A DNA stretch of 64,000 nt from UBA2336 sp964404445 (GCA_964404445.1 CAYOJW010000001.1:806001-870000), one strand, 5' to 3'. Positions 1-9,354 are shown, counted from the first letter of the stretch. The notes: a model not told the origin generated them from the sequence alone. Numbers and translations are program-made.

Positions 1-1
1 G

Positions 2-535
2 TATTTTACATCGGGTGTTGAGCATGGGCATTTGCCATCTAACCACGATCACCATCATGCGCACGATCATCATCACCAGTCGCATACACTTTCGGCTTTT
101 GTTTTATTGGGTGCATTGTTTGTTCACGCGTTTTTAGAAGGTGCCATGTTGGCCGATTCAACAGCTGCCTTTGGATTTCAGTACGATACACGGGCTATTT
201 TAATGGGTATTGCATTGCACCGCGCTCCGGCTGCCTTTGCATTGATGACGGTGCTGTCCGTTCAGTTGCACTCCAAACGCAAGGCTGTTCCTTATCTTGT
301 ATTTTTTTCATTAGCCGCACCAATCGGTTTGTTCATCAGCACCTACCTCATTCATGTGGAAGTGCTTTCGGCACCGGCATTAACTTACTTGTATGCTATT
401 GTGTGCGGAAATTTTTTACACATATCCACTACCATTGTTTTTGAAAGCAGCCCCGGGCACCGGTTCGATGCAAAAAAATTAAGCGTTGCCATAATAGGGG
501 CGTTGCTGGCGGTTGTGGCCGAACATTTCTTGTAA
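2..535 (+). CDS. ZIP-family metal transporter, 5' end outside window
   Basis: Carboxy-terminal part of a ZIP (Zrt/Irt-like) divalent metal permease of the inner membrane. The frame is open to the window edge, so the TTG at 32 is probably internal. The visible part begins with a His/Asp-rich loop (about ten His near residues 8-27), as in the variable metal-binding loop of ZIP proteins. Four hydrophobic segments follow. HAFLEG in the first resembles the metal-site motif of TM4, and HRAPAAFAL occupies the place of the TM5 HExPHE motif, but with the second site degenerate. The metal (Zn or Fe) cannot be told. It lies 68 bases upstream of acs on the same strand with no functional link apparent. 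Confidence 0.75.
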   Translation, partial: YFTSGVEHGHLPSNHDHHHAHDHHHQSHTLSAFVLLGALFVHAFLEGAMLADSTAAFGFQYDTRAILMGIALHRAPAAFALMTVLSVQLHSKRKAVPYLVFFSLAAPIGLFISTYLIHVEVLSAPALTYLYAIVCGNFLHISTTIVFESSPGHRFDAKKLSVAIIGALLAVVAEHFL

Positions 536-560
536 AGCATACAAAATAATCGTTTGATTT

Positions 561-600
561 TCCGGCAAAAGAACTCATTTTAGTTCTCACAAAAACCGGA
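561..600 (+). promoter_or_regulatory. Nested hairpin in the acs leader
   Basis: TCCGG at 561-565 pairs with CCGGA at 596-600, and inside it AGAACT (570-575) pairs with AGTTCT (582-587) around a six-base loop. The structure ends three bases before the acs ATG and has no T-tract, so it is more likely a translational or stability element, or chance, than a terminator. Confidence 0.3.
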
Positions 601-603
601 AAC

Positions 604-2496
604 ATGACTAACATAGATTCTTTTGAAGCCTATAAACGTGTGTACAATGAAAGTGTCAGCAACCCGCAGGCATTTTGGGCTTCTATTGCTGATGATTTTA
701 CCTGGAAGAAAAAATGGAATACCGTTTTAGAGTATGATTTCCATAAGCCGGAAGTAAAATGGTTTAACGGAGCTACACTCAACATCACCGAAAACTGCCT
801 TGACCGTCACATTGAAAAGTCAGGCGACCAAACAGCACTTATTTGGGAACCGAATAATCCTCAAGACGAAGCAAAAAAATATACTTACAAACAACTGTTG
901 GCAGAAGTTTCGCGGGTGGCCAATATGCTCAAGGCTCAGGGTGTTAAAAAAGGCGACCGCGTGTGCATTTATATGCCGATGATCCCTGAGCTGGCCTTTG
1001 CTATTCTGGCCTGTGCCCGCATTGGGGCAGTACACTCGGCCGTGTTTGCGGGGTTTTCGTCCGGCTCGTTAGCCGACCGTATGAATGATTCGGGCAGCGA
1101 GATCATCCTTACATCCGATGGTGCCAACCGGGGCGATAAAAGAATTGATCTTAAATCCATTGTTGATGAGGCGCTCGAAAAATGCCCGACCGTAAAAACA
1201 GCCATTGTGCTTGCATACACTAAAACAGCCGTTACCATGAAATCCGGCCGCGATGTGTGGTGGCATGAAGAAATCCAAAAGGCCGAACCGGTGTGTGAAG
1301 CTGCCGAAGTGGGAGCCGAAGATTTACTGTATATATTATACACCTCCGGTTCAACCGGAAAGCCAAAAGGCATGGTGCATACCTGCGCAGGGTATATGGT
1401 GCACACCCATTATACTTTTTGCACGGCCTTTAATTATAAACCCGGTCAGGTGTATTGGTGTACGGCCGATGTGGGTTGGGTAACGGGGCACTCATATGTT
1501 TTATATGGCCCGTTGTCGGCAGGGGCTACTACCATTATGTTTGAAGGTATTCCGTCATGGCCTGATATGGGGCGTTTCTGGCAGGTGATCGAACGGCATA
1601 AGGTTAATATTTTTTATACAGCGCCAACAGCCATCCGTGCTTTACAATTGGCACCGCTTTCGTTTGTTGAACGCCACGATCTCTCATCGTTACAGGTGCT
1701 GGGTTCGGTTGGCGAGCCTATCAATGAAGAAGCCTGGGAGTGGTATTACGAGCACATCGGCAAAAAGAAATGCCCCATCATCGATACCTGGTGGCAAACC
1801 GAAACAGGCGGGTTTATGATTTCGCCCATTGCCCACGCAACAAAATTAAAACCGGCACATGCCAGTTTTCCGATGCCGGGTGTTCAGCCTGCGGTGATGG
1901 ACGAAAAAGGAAACGAACTGACTGGGAACGGAATTGAAGGACGGCTGGCGATTAAGTTTCCGTGGCCGGGCATGGCGCGCACCATTTATGGCGACCATCA
2001 GCGTTTTCGTGAAACGTATTTTTCAACCTTTCCGGGAAAATATTTTACAGGCGATGGCTGCCGTGTTGATGAAGAAGGGCTTATCCGGATAACCGGCCGT
2101 GTGGACGATGTGATTATTGTTTCGGGCCACAACCTGGGCTCAGCCGAGATTGAAAATGCCATGACAGAACACCACGGGGTTTCTGAAGCGGCCGTGGTCG
2201 GTTATCCGCACGATGTAAAAGGTCAGGCCATTTATGCGTTTGCCATTTGTTACGAAAAGCCGAAAGACGAAGAAAAGCTCCGGCAGGAAATCCGCGAAAC
2301 GGTAGCGAAAATTATCGGTTCCATTGCCAAGCCCGATAAAATTCAGTTTGTAAACGGGTTACCGAAAACACGTTCGGGTAAAATCATGCGCAGGATTTTA
2401 CGGAAAATCGCTGAAGGTGAAATGAATAACCTGGGCGATACCAGCACATTGCTCGACCCAAACGTGGTGGAGGAGATTAAAAATGGAAGGCTTTAA
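604..2496 (+). CDS. acs: Acetyl-CoA synthetase (AMP-forming)
   Basis: Activates acetate with ATP and CoA to acetyl-CoA through acetyl-AMP in the cytoplasm. At 630 residues it has normal length. The adenylate-forming motifs are in order: the Gly/Ser/Thr-rich loop YTSGSTGKPKG near residue 246, WWQTETGG near 396, the TGD and GRVDD hinge region near 480-500, and the C-terminal catalytic lysine in TRSGKIMRR near 590, the site acetylated in characterised Acs proteins. The start is the ATG just after the leader hairpin. The next gene (DUF3127) begins 37 bases downstream on the same strand. Assignment is firm; activity on propionate as well cannot be excluded. Confidence 0.97.
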   Translation: MTNIDSFEAYKRVYNESVSNPQAFWASIADDFTWKKKWNTVLEYDFHKPEVKWFNGATLNITENCLDRHIEKSGDQTALIWEPNNPQDEAKKYTYKQLLAEVSRVANMLKAQGVKKGDRVCIYMPMIPELAFAILACARIGAVHSAVFAGFSSGSLADRMNDSGSEIILTSDGANRGDKRIDLKSIVDEALEKCPTVKTAIVLAYTKTAVTMKSGRDVWWHEEIQKAEPVCEAAEVGAEDLLYILYTSGSTGKPKGMVHTCAGYMVHTHYTFCTAFNYKPGQVYWCTADVGWVTGHSYVLYGPLSAGATTIMFEGIPSWPDMGRFWQVIERHKVNIFYTAPTAIRALQLAPLSFVERHDLSSLQVLGSVGEPINEEAWEWYYEHIGKKKCPIIDTWWQTETGGFMISPIAHATKLKPAHASFPMPGVQPAVMDEKGNELTGNGIEGRLAIKFPWPGMARTIYGDHQRFRETYFSTFPGKYFTGDGCRVDEEGLIRITGRVDDVIIVSGHNLGSAEIENAMTEHHGVSEAAVVGYPHDVKGQAIYAFAICYEKPKDEEKLRQEIRETVAKIIGSIAKPDKIQFVNGLPKTRSGKIMRRILRKIAEGEMNNLGDTSTLLDPNVVEEIKNGRL

Positions 2497-2533
2497 ATGT
2501 TTTTAATACCTTTATACCCAATAAATAGTAATC

Positions 2534-2878
2534 ATGGAAATAACAGGAACAGTCATCAGTCTATTACCAATGCAATCAGGTCAGGGCAAAAGCGGATCAG
2601 CATGGAAAAAGCAGGAATTTATACTGGAAACCCCGGGACAGTACCCCAAAAAAGTTTGTGTGTCGTTGTGGGGCGAAAAAGTTGATGAAAACCGTTTAAG
2701 CGTGGGCGAAAAAATCACCGCCTCCATCAATATCGAAAGCCGCGAATACAACGGTCGCTGGTACACCGATGTACGCGCATGGAAAATAGCGAAAGGCAGC
2801 GGCCAGCAAAATGAGGCTCCGCCAATCGATTCATCGTATATGCCCGAAGGTAACGGGAGCGATGATCTTCCTTTTTAA
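2534..2878 (+). CDS. DUF3127 OB-fold-like protein with SSB-type acidic tail
   Basis: A 114-residue member of DUF3127, a Bacteroidota family of unknown function. Residues 1-85 resemble a single OB-fold barrel, with conserved features such as KKQEFILET and SREYNGRWYTDVRAWKI. A short Pro/Ser-rich linker leads to the C-terminus GSDDLPF, very like the DDIPF tip through which bacterial SSB recruits replication and repair proteins. This suggests a single-stranded nucleic-acid binding or SSB-interactome role, which is inference. The gene is followed after three bases by the next ORF, so the two may be cotranscribed. Confidence 0.85.
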   Translation: MEITGTVISLLPMQSGQGKSGSAWKKQEFILETPGQYPKKVCVSLWGEKVDENRLSVGEKITASINIESREYNGRWYTDVRAWKIAKGSGQQNEAPPIDSSYMPEGNGSDDLPF

Positions 2879-2881
2879 CGG

Positions 2882-3400
2882 ATGAGGCAAACGGACATCA
2901 TAAAAAAATATCTTTGGGCTGCAGGGATCATGGTATTCTTTGCAGCCTTCGTTATTTTTTCGCCTCATCATCAAAAACCACAACCGGCTGAGTGGACAGC
3001 AACCATCAGCGAGGCTTCGGTACAACATGAAATTTTTAAAGACAATACGTTTGAAGTCCGCCAGACGGCCGGAGTAAAAATTTATCACCCACAAACAGGC
3101 CGGTATGTTTATTACTTCGATTATGTGGCCAATAAACAAGATACACTACGAAGAATTGCAGCCTTGCCATTTTTGAAAGATAACAGGCCATCGTCTTTAA
3201 CGTGCGAGTTGATGGATTCGCCCCTGAATCCGTTAGAACCCCCTGCGTTATCAGCCGAAGAAAAAGAAGCGACAGCTTTCTTTTGGGAGGCACAAGCCGA
3301 AACGTTTACCTTTTACGAATGCTACAAAAGCCCGGTAAAGCATACCCTGTTACTGAGCAAAACCTCCGACCGGATTTTACACAAGGTTGAGTTTATCTGA
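2882..3400 (+). CDS. Hypothetical exported or membrane-anchored protein
   Basis: 172 residues, no family recognised. Residues 10-27 form one hydrophobic segment after a basic start (KKYLWAAGIMVFFAAFVIF), so it is probably a signal anchor with the rest in the periplasm. The body has alternating short strands (YVYYFDYV, TFTFYECY) and a Pro-rich stretch near 115-122. It starts three bases after the DUF3127 stop, consistent with a two-gene unit. Its end overlaps the convergent kinase gene by eight bases. Confidence 0.7.
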   Translation: MRQTDIIKKYLWAAGIMVFFAAFVIFSPHHQKPQPAEWTATISEASVQHEIFKDNTFEVRQTAGVKIYHPQTGRYVYYFDYVANKQDTLRRIAALPFLKDNRPSSLTCELMDSPLNPLEPPALSAEEKEATAFFWEAQAETFTFYECYKSPVKHTLLLSKTSDRILHKVEFI

Positions 3401-4439
3401 TTGTGTTGTAGCCATACACTTCCCGCAGAAAGTGTTCGAGTTTTTCCAGCAACGTAAGCTGGTTTAATGCGCGGTTAAAATTCTGTTCGGGGTATGTAAT
3501 CTTATAATACACATCATTCATCAGGTAATCGGTTAAAAACCGGATCGCCTGCATGTATAACATAATCCTACCGCTTTCATGGATGTGATCGTTTTCGGTT
3601 TGCGTAAAACTGTTGTCCATACCGTTTTGATAACCCGATACAATAGCATTGTATATTTCGGGATCGACACTAACCAAATCGGCCGGTGCGTGTTCATCGT
3701 GTGCGGATACCATGCTGCGGATCATATCGCCCAAATCCGAAAAAAAATAACCGGGCATGGTCGTGTCTAAATCAATCGGGCAAACGGCCTGTCCTGTTAT
3801 CTTATCAAATAAAATATTACTAAGCTTGGTGTCGTGATGCATAGCCCGTAACACAAACTGAGGATCATGCTCGACCTGATCATAGAAATCGACTAAGCTT
3901 TTTCGTTGCTCAACCTTAACCAATAAAGCCTCTGATGCTCGTAACCGTTCGGCAGATGCCGTGGCAACAGCCTGCTGAAACTGATCGTACCGGTAACGCA
4001 GGTTATGAAAACCCGTAATGGCAGGTTGAAGCAGGTGCATATCTAATCCGGCCAACGAATGTGTGAAACGCCCGTAACATTGTGCCGCACTGTGAATTTT
4101 TTCGGCAGAGGCCGGTAAACATTCAGTATAGGTATTGGCGATATACTCGAATGCCCGCCAGCAGAATCCGTGTGTATCGATCCAGAAATCTTCCCGGTAT
4201 CGCGTTTGCAGAAGTGCAGGCAGTTTTGTTGTGGTATTGCTTAGGTATTGTGTAATACATTTGTAGTTATCGATAACCTGTTCGGGCTTTTTAAAAACAT
4301 GAACATTTACCTGTTGCAAAATAACCGCGCGATCCGGTGTGGTAACCTTATACGTTTTATGGATTAGTCCATCGGTTAACTCTTCAAAAGAAGGTGTATA
4401 TAGACCGAACCGCTCGGCTGCGAAAACTACCGGCTCCAT
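3393..4439 (-). CDS. N-acetylhexosamine 1-kinase-like phosphotransferase
   Basis: A 348-residue kinase of the aminoglycoside phosphotransferase/choline kinase fold. It resembles NahK of Bifidobacterium, which phosphorylates GlcNAc/GalNAc at C1: an ILQQVN strand near 40-45, WRAFEYI near 94, the catalytic loop HHDTKLSNIL with Asp203 and Asn208, PIDLDTTMPG with metal ligands at 223-225, and the C-terminal RFLTDYLMND and YPEQNF elements. The chosen ATG overlaps the stop of the upstream GH109 gene (TGATG), so translation is coupled; a longer frame to 4484 would lie inside that gene. Context favours an amino-sugar substrate. An antibiotic kinase role is unlikely. Confidence 0.85.
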   Translation of the reverse strand: MEPVVFAAERFGLYTPSFEELTDGLIHKTYKVTTPDRAVILQQVNVHVFKKPEQVIDNYKCITQYLSNTTTKLPALLQTRYREDFWIDTHGFCWRAFEYIANTYTECLPASAEKIHSAAQCYGRFTHSLAGLDMHLLQPAITGFHNLRYRYDQFQQAVATASAERLRASEALLVKVEQRKSLVDFYDQVEHDPQFVLRAMHHDTKLSNILFDKITGQAVCPIDLDTTMPGYFFSDLGDMIRSMVSAHDEHAPADLVSVDPEIYNAIVSGYQNGMDNSFTQTENDHIHESGRIMLYMQAIRFLTDYLMNDVYYKITYPEQNFNRALNQLTLLEKLEHFLREVYGYNTIR

Positions 4440-5794
4440 CAATATGTGTTGTCTAACGCAAAGGTGTTTTTGCGGTACATCCACTGGCCGCTGGTGAAGT
4501 CGGGGAATTCAACGGTTTCATTACCTAACTCAATGCTCTTTTCACTTAATGGCGTAATGGCACTCCATGCGGCAGAGTCATATACATCGATGGGTGTGCG
4601 TGTTTCGTTTTTGATGGATTCGATGAAAGCGTGTAATACAAAGAAATCCATACCGCCATGCCCTGCACCATCGGCTTCTTTTGTCCAACGCTGCCATAAC
4701 GGGTGATCGTATTTTTCGAGGTACGGTTTGGCTTCTTCCCACTGATGCGGTTTCGGGCTTACGCCTTCGATGTACAACGATTTATTGAGATCCATCCAGA
4801 TGCCTTTTGTGCCTTGCACACGAAAGCCTAACGAATATGGTCGCGGTAAATTGGTATCGTGTTGCAACAGAATGGTTTCATCGTTGGCACATTTGATTTG
4901 TGTGGTTACGACATCGCCTAATTTGAATTCAACGCTGGCATTGGAATGGCCTTTGCCTCCGTGTTTTACAACATAATCGTGCAGCCCGCGTGCTTTGCTT
5001 GAAAAACAGTTGAGCGATACAAACCGGTTTCCATAATTGATGTTGAGCATTTCGGCTACCGGACCAATGCCGTGTGTAGGGTATAAATCGCCATTGCGGT
5101 GAACCGAATGTTGTGTGCGCCAGGCGGCTTCGGAGAAACCTTTTTCGCCAAACTCTACACCTCCGCCATAGGGTTGCTGGCCGTTGTTAAATTTTACTTC
5201 GCGTAAATCGTGCTGATAGCCGCCTTGCAGGTGTACAAGTTCACCAAACATACCTTGCCGTACCATGTTTAAAATGGCCATTACATCCCTGCGGTAACAA
5301 ACATTTTCCAACATCATCACCTGGGCTTTGTGGCGTTCGGCAGCTTTTACTACATCCCAGTGGTCTTGCAACGTAATGCCTAACATTACTTCGGTGCCCA
5401 CGTATTTAATGCCGGCTTCGAGCGAGCCGATGATCATGGGTGCGTGCCACTCCCACGGGGTAGAGATGATCACACCATCGAGGTCTTTCAGCTCCAGCAT
5501 TTTTTTCCAGGCGTTTACATCGCCTTTAAAAACCTTAGGTGTTGCCTTGCCCGATTTCTTAACCATGTTCAGCGAGTCGGTAAGCATACGTTCGCTGATG
5601 TCGCAGATGGCGACTACTTCTGTATCGCTTCGCTTCAATGCCAGTTCTAAATGGTTTTGTCCGCGTAAGCCAACCCCGATAAAGGCAAGCCTTACTTTAC
5701 TTTTGGGTGCTTGCGAAAAAAGTTGTGCGGCCGGCAGGATAGAGAAAGCGGCTGCGGCCAGACTGGTATTTTTTACGAAGTTTCTTCGGTTCAT
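4439..5794 (-). CDS. GH109-type Gfo/Idh/MocA protein (candidate alpha-N-acetylgalactosaminidase)
   Basis: 451 residues with a twin-arginine type leader (NRRNFVK followed by a hydrophobic stretch ending near 28), so probably exported folded with its NAD cofactor. The Rossmann motif GVGLRG lies at 40-45. The YPTHGIGPVA segment places Tyr238 and His241 with the same three-residue spacing as the substrate-contacting Tyr/His pair of characterised GH109 NagA; Glu163 in ENVCYRRD is a further match. GH109 enzymes cleave terminal alpha-GalNAc by an NAD-dependent elimination-addition. The start at 5794 precedes the RR motif; the frame extends to 5827 without adding a sensible leader. The gene is coupled to the downstream NahK-like kinase. 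A plain sugar oxidoreductase remains possible. Confidence 0.82.
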   Translation of the reverse strand: MNRRNFVKNTSLAAAAFSILPAAQLFSQAPKSKVRLAFIGVGLRGQNHLELALKRSDTEVVAICDISERMLTDSLNMVKKSGKATPKVFKGDVNAWKKMLELKDLDGVIISTPWEWHAPMIIGSLEAGIKYVGTEVMLGITLQDHWDVVKAAERHKAQVMMLENVCYRRDVMAILNMVRQGMFGELVHLQGGYQHDLREVKFNNGQQPYGGGVEFGEKGFSEAAWRTQHSVHRNGDLYPTHGIGPVAEMLNINYGNRFVSLNCFSSKARGLHDYVVKHGGKGHSNASVEFKLGDVVTTQIKCANDETILLQHDTNLPRPYSLGFRVQGTKGIWMDLNKSLYIEGVSPKPHQWEEAKPYLEKYDHPLWQRWTKEADGAGHGGMDFFVLHAFIESIKNETRTPIDVYDSAAWSAITPLSEKSIELGNETVEFPDFTSGQWMYRKNTFALDNTY

Positions 5795-5821
5795 ACAGCG
5801 TAGTGTTAGGTTATGCAAATA

Positions 5822-5853
5822 AAACAAAAAGCCCGGTCATTGACCGGGCTTTT
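5822..5853 (-). terminator. Rho-independent terminator of nrdBA
   Basis: GCCCGGTCA at 5831-5839 pairs with TGACCGGGC at 5841-5849. On the minus strand it is followed by a T-rich run (TTTTTGTTTT). It lies between the nrdA stop and the GH109 start, separating the two minus-strand units. Confidence 0.9.
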
Positions 5854-5872
5854 ATATTACTGGTTAATTCGG

Positions 5873-8320
5873 TTAACTGCCGCACGCTTCGCAGGCATCA
5901 GGGTTGTCAAGTGAACAGGCCATGTCGGCCCGGTTCTGATCGTACTGGATGCTCTGTTGTGTTTCGGGTGCAATACCCGAAGCAACAGGTGCTGTTACGC
6001 TAACGGTTTCCGTTACGGTTTTTTCTTCTGTTGCGGCTGGTTGCTTGATTGCATTCTTATCAAGCGTAAACTGGATGGCATCGGCTGCGGCTTGTGTGCG
6101 CAGGTAATACATACCGGTTTTCAGTCCTTTCTTCCAGGCATAGAAGTGCATCGAAGTAAGCTTGCCGAAGTTAGGGTCTTTCAGGTGAATGTTCAGGCTT
6201 TGCGACTGGCAGATGTACGCACCACGGTCGGCCGACATATCAATGATTGCTTTCTGAGAGATTTCCCAAACGGTTTTATAGATGTCTTTGATGTTTTGCG
6301 GAATTTCAGGGATCGCCTGAATTGATCCGTTTGTGGCGATCAACTTCTGGCGCATGGTTTCGTTCCACAATCCCAGATCGATCAGGTCTTTCATCAAATG
6401 CTTGTTGGCAATGATGAATTCGCCCGAAAGTGTTCTGCGGGTATAAATGTTTGAAGTATATGGCTCGAAACACTCGTTGTTACCAAGAATCTGCGAAGTA
6501 GATGCTGTTGGCATCGGGGCAACCAATAACGAATTGCGTACACCGTGTTTCTTCACATCTTGTTTTAGCTGCTCCCAGTTGTAACGGCCGCTCTTCGGGT
6601 TAACGCCCCACATATCGAACTGGAAAATACCTTTCGAAGCGGGCGAACCTTTGAAGGTTTCGTACGCGCCATCTTTTTTCGCTAATTCCATCGATGCCTC
6701 CATGGCCGCGAAGTAGATGGTTTCAAAAATATCCTCGTTCAGTCTGCGCGCCTCTTCCGAATCGAACGGCATACGCATCATAATGAATGTATCGGCCAGC
6801 CCTTGTACCCCCAACCCGATGGGACGGTGGCGCATGTTTGAATTGCGGGCTTCTTCAACTGGGTAGTAGTTTACATCAATTACCTTGTTCAGGTTACGGG
6901 TAATCACTTTGGTGATTTCGTATAAACGCTGGTGATCGTATTTGCCTTCTTCGGTTACGAATTTGTTTAATGCAATAGATGCCAGGTTACAAACCGCAAC
7001 TTCATCTTTTGAGGTGTATTCGATAATTTCCGTACACAAGTTGCTTGATTTGATTGTACCGAGGTTCTTCTGGTTTGATTTACGGTTGGCAGAATCTTTA
7101 TACAGGATGTACGGTGTTCCGGTTTCGATTTGTGATTCAAGAATCTCAAACCATAAATCCTGAGCTTTTATTTGCCTGCGGAACTTGCCCTCTTTCTCGT
7201 ACTTTTCGTACAGGCGCTCAAATTCTTCACCCCATACATCGCCCAGACCAGGGGCTTCGTTCGGGCAAAACAGCGACCACATTTCGTTGTTTTCCACGCG
7301 CTTCATAAACAGATCGGAAATCCACATGGCATAGAACAAGTCGCGGGCGCGCATTTCTTCTTTACCGTGGTTTTTCTTCAGTGCGAGGAAATCGAAAATA
7401 TCGGCATGCCAAGGTTCTAAATAAATAGCAAAGCTGCCTTTGCGTTTACCGCCTCCCTGATCAACATAACGGGCGGTCATGTCGAAGTTGCGGAGCATGG
7501 GTACGATACCGTTTGAGGTACCGCCTGTTCCTTTAATATAAGAGCCTTTCGCGCGGATGTTATGGATGCTCAGGCCGATACCTCCGGCCGATTGCGAAAT
7601 CTTAGCGCATTGTTTTAATGTGTCGTAAATACCATCAATGCTGTCGTCTTGCATGGTTAGCAGGAAACATGATGAAAGCTGTGGCTTGGGTGTGCCCGCA
7701 TTAAACAACGTTGGAGTAGCGTGCGTAAACCATTTTTCTGACAACAGGTTGTAGGTTTCAATAGCAGCCGGAATGTCGTTGCCATGAATACCTACGGCTA
7801 CGCGCATCAATAAATGCTGCGGGCGCTCTACTACTTTGCCGTCAACCTTCATCAGGTACGAACGCTCTAATGTGCGGAACCCGAAGTAGTCGTAGCCAAA
7901 GTCGCGGTCGTATATAATAGCCTCGTCTAATTCGGCAGCGTTTTCTTTTACAACCTTCCAGGTTTCCTTCGAAATTAAAGGGGCGTTCTGGCCGGTTTTA
8001 GGATCCACGTAGGTGTACAGCCTTTTCATGGTGTTTGAGAAAGACTTGCTTGTAACCTTGTGCAGTGTGGATATTGCAATACGGGCAGCCAGCTTTGCGT
8101 AATCAGGATGTTTAGTAGTTAACGTGGCTGAAATTTCGGCAGCCAGGTTGTCTAATTCTACTGTGGTTACGCCATCGTACAAACCATTAATCACTTTCAT
8201 CGCAATCTCTACGGGGCTGACATATTTGAGATCTAAGCCATAGCAGAGTTTTTCTATGCGGGCAGTGATTTTGTCAAACTTAACGGATTCTCTGTGTCCG
8301 TCTCTTTTAAGAACCAGCAT
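5873..8320 (-). CDS. nrdA: Ribonucleoside-diphosphate reductase class Ia, alpha subunit
   Basis: Catalytic subunit that reduces ribonucleotides to deoxyribonucleotides. 815 residues: an ATP-cone allosteric domain at about 1-95, then the ten-stranded barrel. The active-site loop SSNLCTEI supplies the Asn, thiyl-radical Cys and Glu of the NxCxE motif. AMPTASTSQI and the radical-transfer region lie further on, and a C-terminal CEAC can act as the redox tail. It follows nrdB by 44 bases in the order nrdB-nrdA. The sequence resembles the eukaryote-like class Ia group common in Bacteroidota. Confidence 0.97.
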   Translation of the reverse strand: MLVLKRDGHRESVKFDKITARIEKLCYGLDLKYVSPVEIAMKVINGLYDGVTTVELDNLAAEISATLTTKHPDYAKLAARIAISTLHKVTSKSFSNTMKRLYTYVDPKTGQNAPLISKETWKVVKENAAELDEAIIYDRDFGYDYFGFRTLERSYLMKVDGKVVERPQHLLMRVAVGIHGNDIPAAIETYNLLSEKWFTHATPTLFNAGTPKPQLSSCFLLTMQDDSIDGIYDTLKQCAKISQSAGGIGLSIHNIRAKGSYIKGTGGTSNGIVPMLRNFDMTARYVDQGGGKRKGSFAIYLEPWHADIFDFLALKKNHGKEEMRARDLFYAMWISDLFMKRVENNEMWSLFCPNEAPGLGDVWGEEFERLYEKYEKEGKFRRQIKAQDLWFEILESQIETGTPYILYKDSANRKSNQKNLGTIKSSNLCTEIIEYTSKDEVAVCNLASIALNKFVTEEGKYDHQRLYEITKVITRNLNKVIDVNYYPVEEARNSNMRHRPIGLGVQGLADTFIMMRMPFDSEEARRLNEDIFETIYFAAMEASMELAKKDGAYETFKGSPASKGIFQFDMWGVNPKSGRYNWEQLKQDVKKHGVRNSLLVAPMPTASTSQILGNNECFEPYTSNIYTRRTLSGEFIIANKHLMKDLIDLGLWNETMRQKLIATNGSIQAIPEIPQNIKDIYKTVWEISQKAIIDMSADRGAYICQSQSLNIHLKDPNFGKLTSMHFYAWKKGLKTGMYYLRTQAAADAIQFTLDKNAIKQPAATEEKTVTETVSVTAPVASGIAPETQQSIQYDQNRADMACSLDNPDACEACGS

Positions 8321-8364
8321 TATCAGTGGGTTGTTTAAAAAGTTTAAAAAGTGAGTTGAATTTA

Positions 8365-9354
8365 TTAAAAATCTTCATCTAAAGAGAACTTCTGTGAAGA
8401 TTCTTTTTCGGCACTGTTGAGTACACCCGCTTTTTGGTACTCGGCAACCCGTTTTTCAAAGAAGTTGGTTTTACCTTTCAGCGAAATCATATCCATGAAG
8501 TCGAACGGATTGGTGGCTCCGTAGATTTTTTTGCCTATTAATTCGTTCAACAGGCGGTCGGCCACAAATTCGATGTACTGGCGCATAAGCTCGGCATTCA
8601 TACCAATCAGGTTTACCGGCAGGGCATCGGTTACAAATTCTTTTTCGATCTCAACGGCATCTTTAATTACATCGATAACAGTTTGCTCGGGCAGCTTGTT
8701 TACCACGTGCCGGGTGTAAATGTGGCAGGCGAAATCGCAGTGCAGTCCTTCATCTCTCGAAATCAGTTCGTTAGAGAAACTGAGGCCGGGCATCAGGCCG
8801 CGTTTTTTAAGCCAGAAGATGGAACAGAACGAACCAGAAAAGAAAATGCCTTCAACGGCTGCAAACGCAATGAGGCGTTCGGCAAAATTTCCTTTGTCAA
8901 TCCAGCGCAAGGCCCATTCGGCTTTTTTCTTTACGCAGTCCATCGTGTCGATGGCATGGAAAAGTGAGTCTTTCTCTTTAGGATCTTTTACGTAGGTGTC
9001 TATTAATAAGGAGTACGTTTCGGAGTGGATGTTTTCGATTGCGATCTGGAACCCGTAGAAGAACTTCGCCTCGGTGTATTGAACTTCGGCCACAAAATGC
9101 TCGGCCAGGTTTTCGTTTACAATGCCATCGCTGGCTGCAAAGAAGGCCAGTACGTGTTTAATGAAATGGCGTTCGCCATCGTTCAGGTTTTCCCAGTCTT
9201 TCAGGTCTTGTCCCAGGTCTATTTCCTCGGCTGTCCAAAAACTGGCTTCGGCTTGTTTGTAAAATTTCCAAATGTCGTGCTGACGGATGGGAAAGAGGAC
9301 GAACCGGTCTTTGTTTTCTATTAAGATCGGTTCCTCTTGAATATTGTTGCTCAT
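8365..9354 (-). CDS. nrdB: Ribonucleoside-diphosphate reductase class Ia, beta subunit
   Basis: Radical-generating partner of NrdA, 329 residues. The diiron ligands are visible in EAKFFYGFQIAIENIHSETY, where the Tyr four residues after the His matches the radical tyrosine of eukaryotic R2, so this is an oxygen-dependent class Ia enzyme. The C-terminus FSLDEDF resembles the R2 tail that docks on R1. It is the first gene of the unit, behind a leader of about 140 bases with a pseudoknot-like fold and a recognisable promoter. Confidence 0.97.
   Translation of the reverse strand: MSNNIQEEPILIENKDRFVLFPIRQHDIWKFYKQAEASFWTAEEIDLGQDLKDWENLNDGERHFIKHVLAFFAASDGIVNENLAEHFVAEVQYTEAKFFYGFQIAIENIHSETYSLLIDTYVKDPKEKDSLFHAIDTMDCVKKKAEWALRWIDKGNFAERLIAFAAVEGIFFSGSFCSIFWLKKRGLMPGLSFSNELISRDEGLHCDFACHIYTRHVVNKLPEQTVIDVIKDAVEIEKEFVTDALPVNLIGMNAELMRQYIEFVADRLLNELIGKKIYGATNPFDFMDMISLKGKTNFFEKRVAEYQKAGVLNSAEKESSQKFSLDEDF

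Noticed and set aside
969..1406. A 145-codon minus-strand frame inside acs
   Set aside because: Lies fully opposite conserved acs sequence. No recognisable protein features.
3393..4439. Aminoglycoside resistance kinase
   Set aside because: The fold is shared, but motif details and coupling to GH109 fit N-acetylhexosamine 1-kinases much better.
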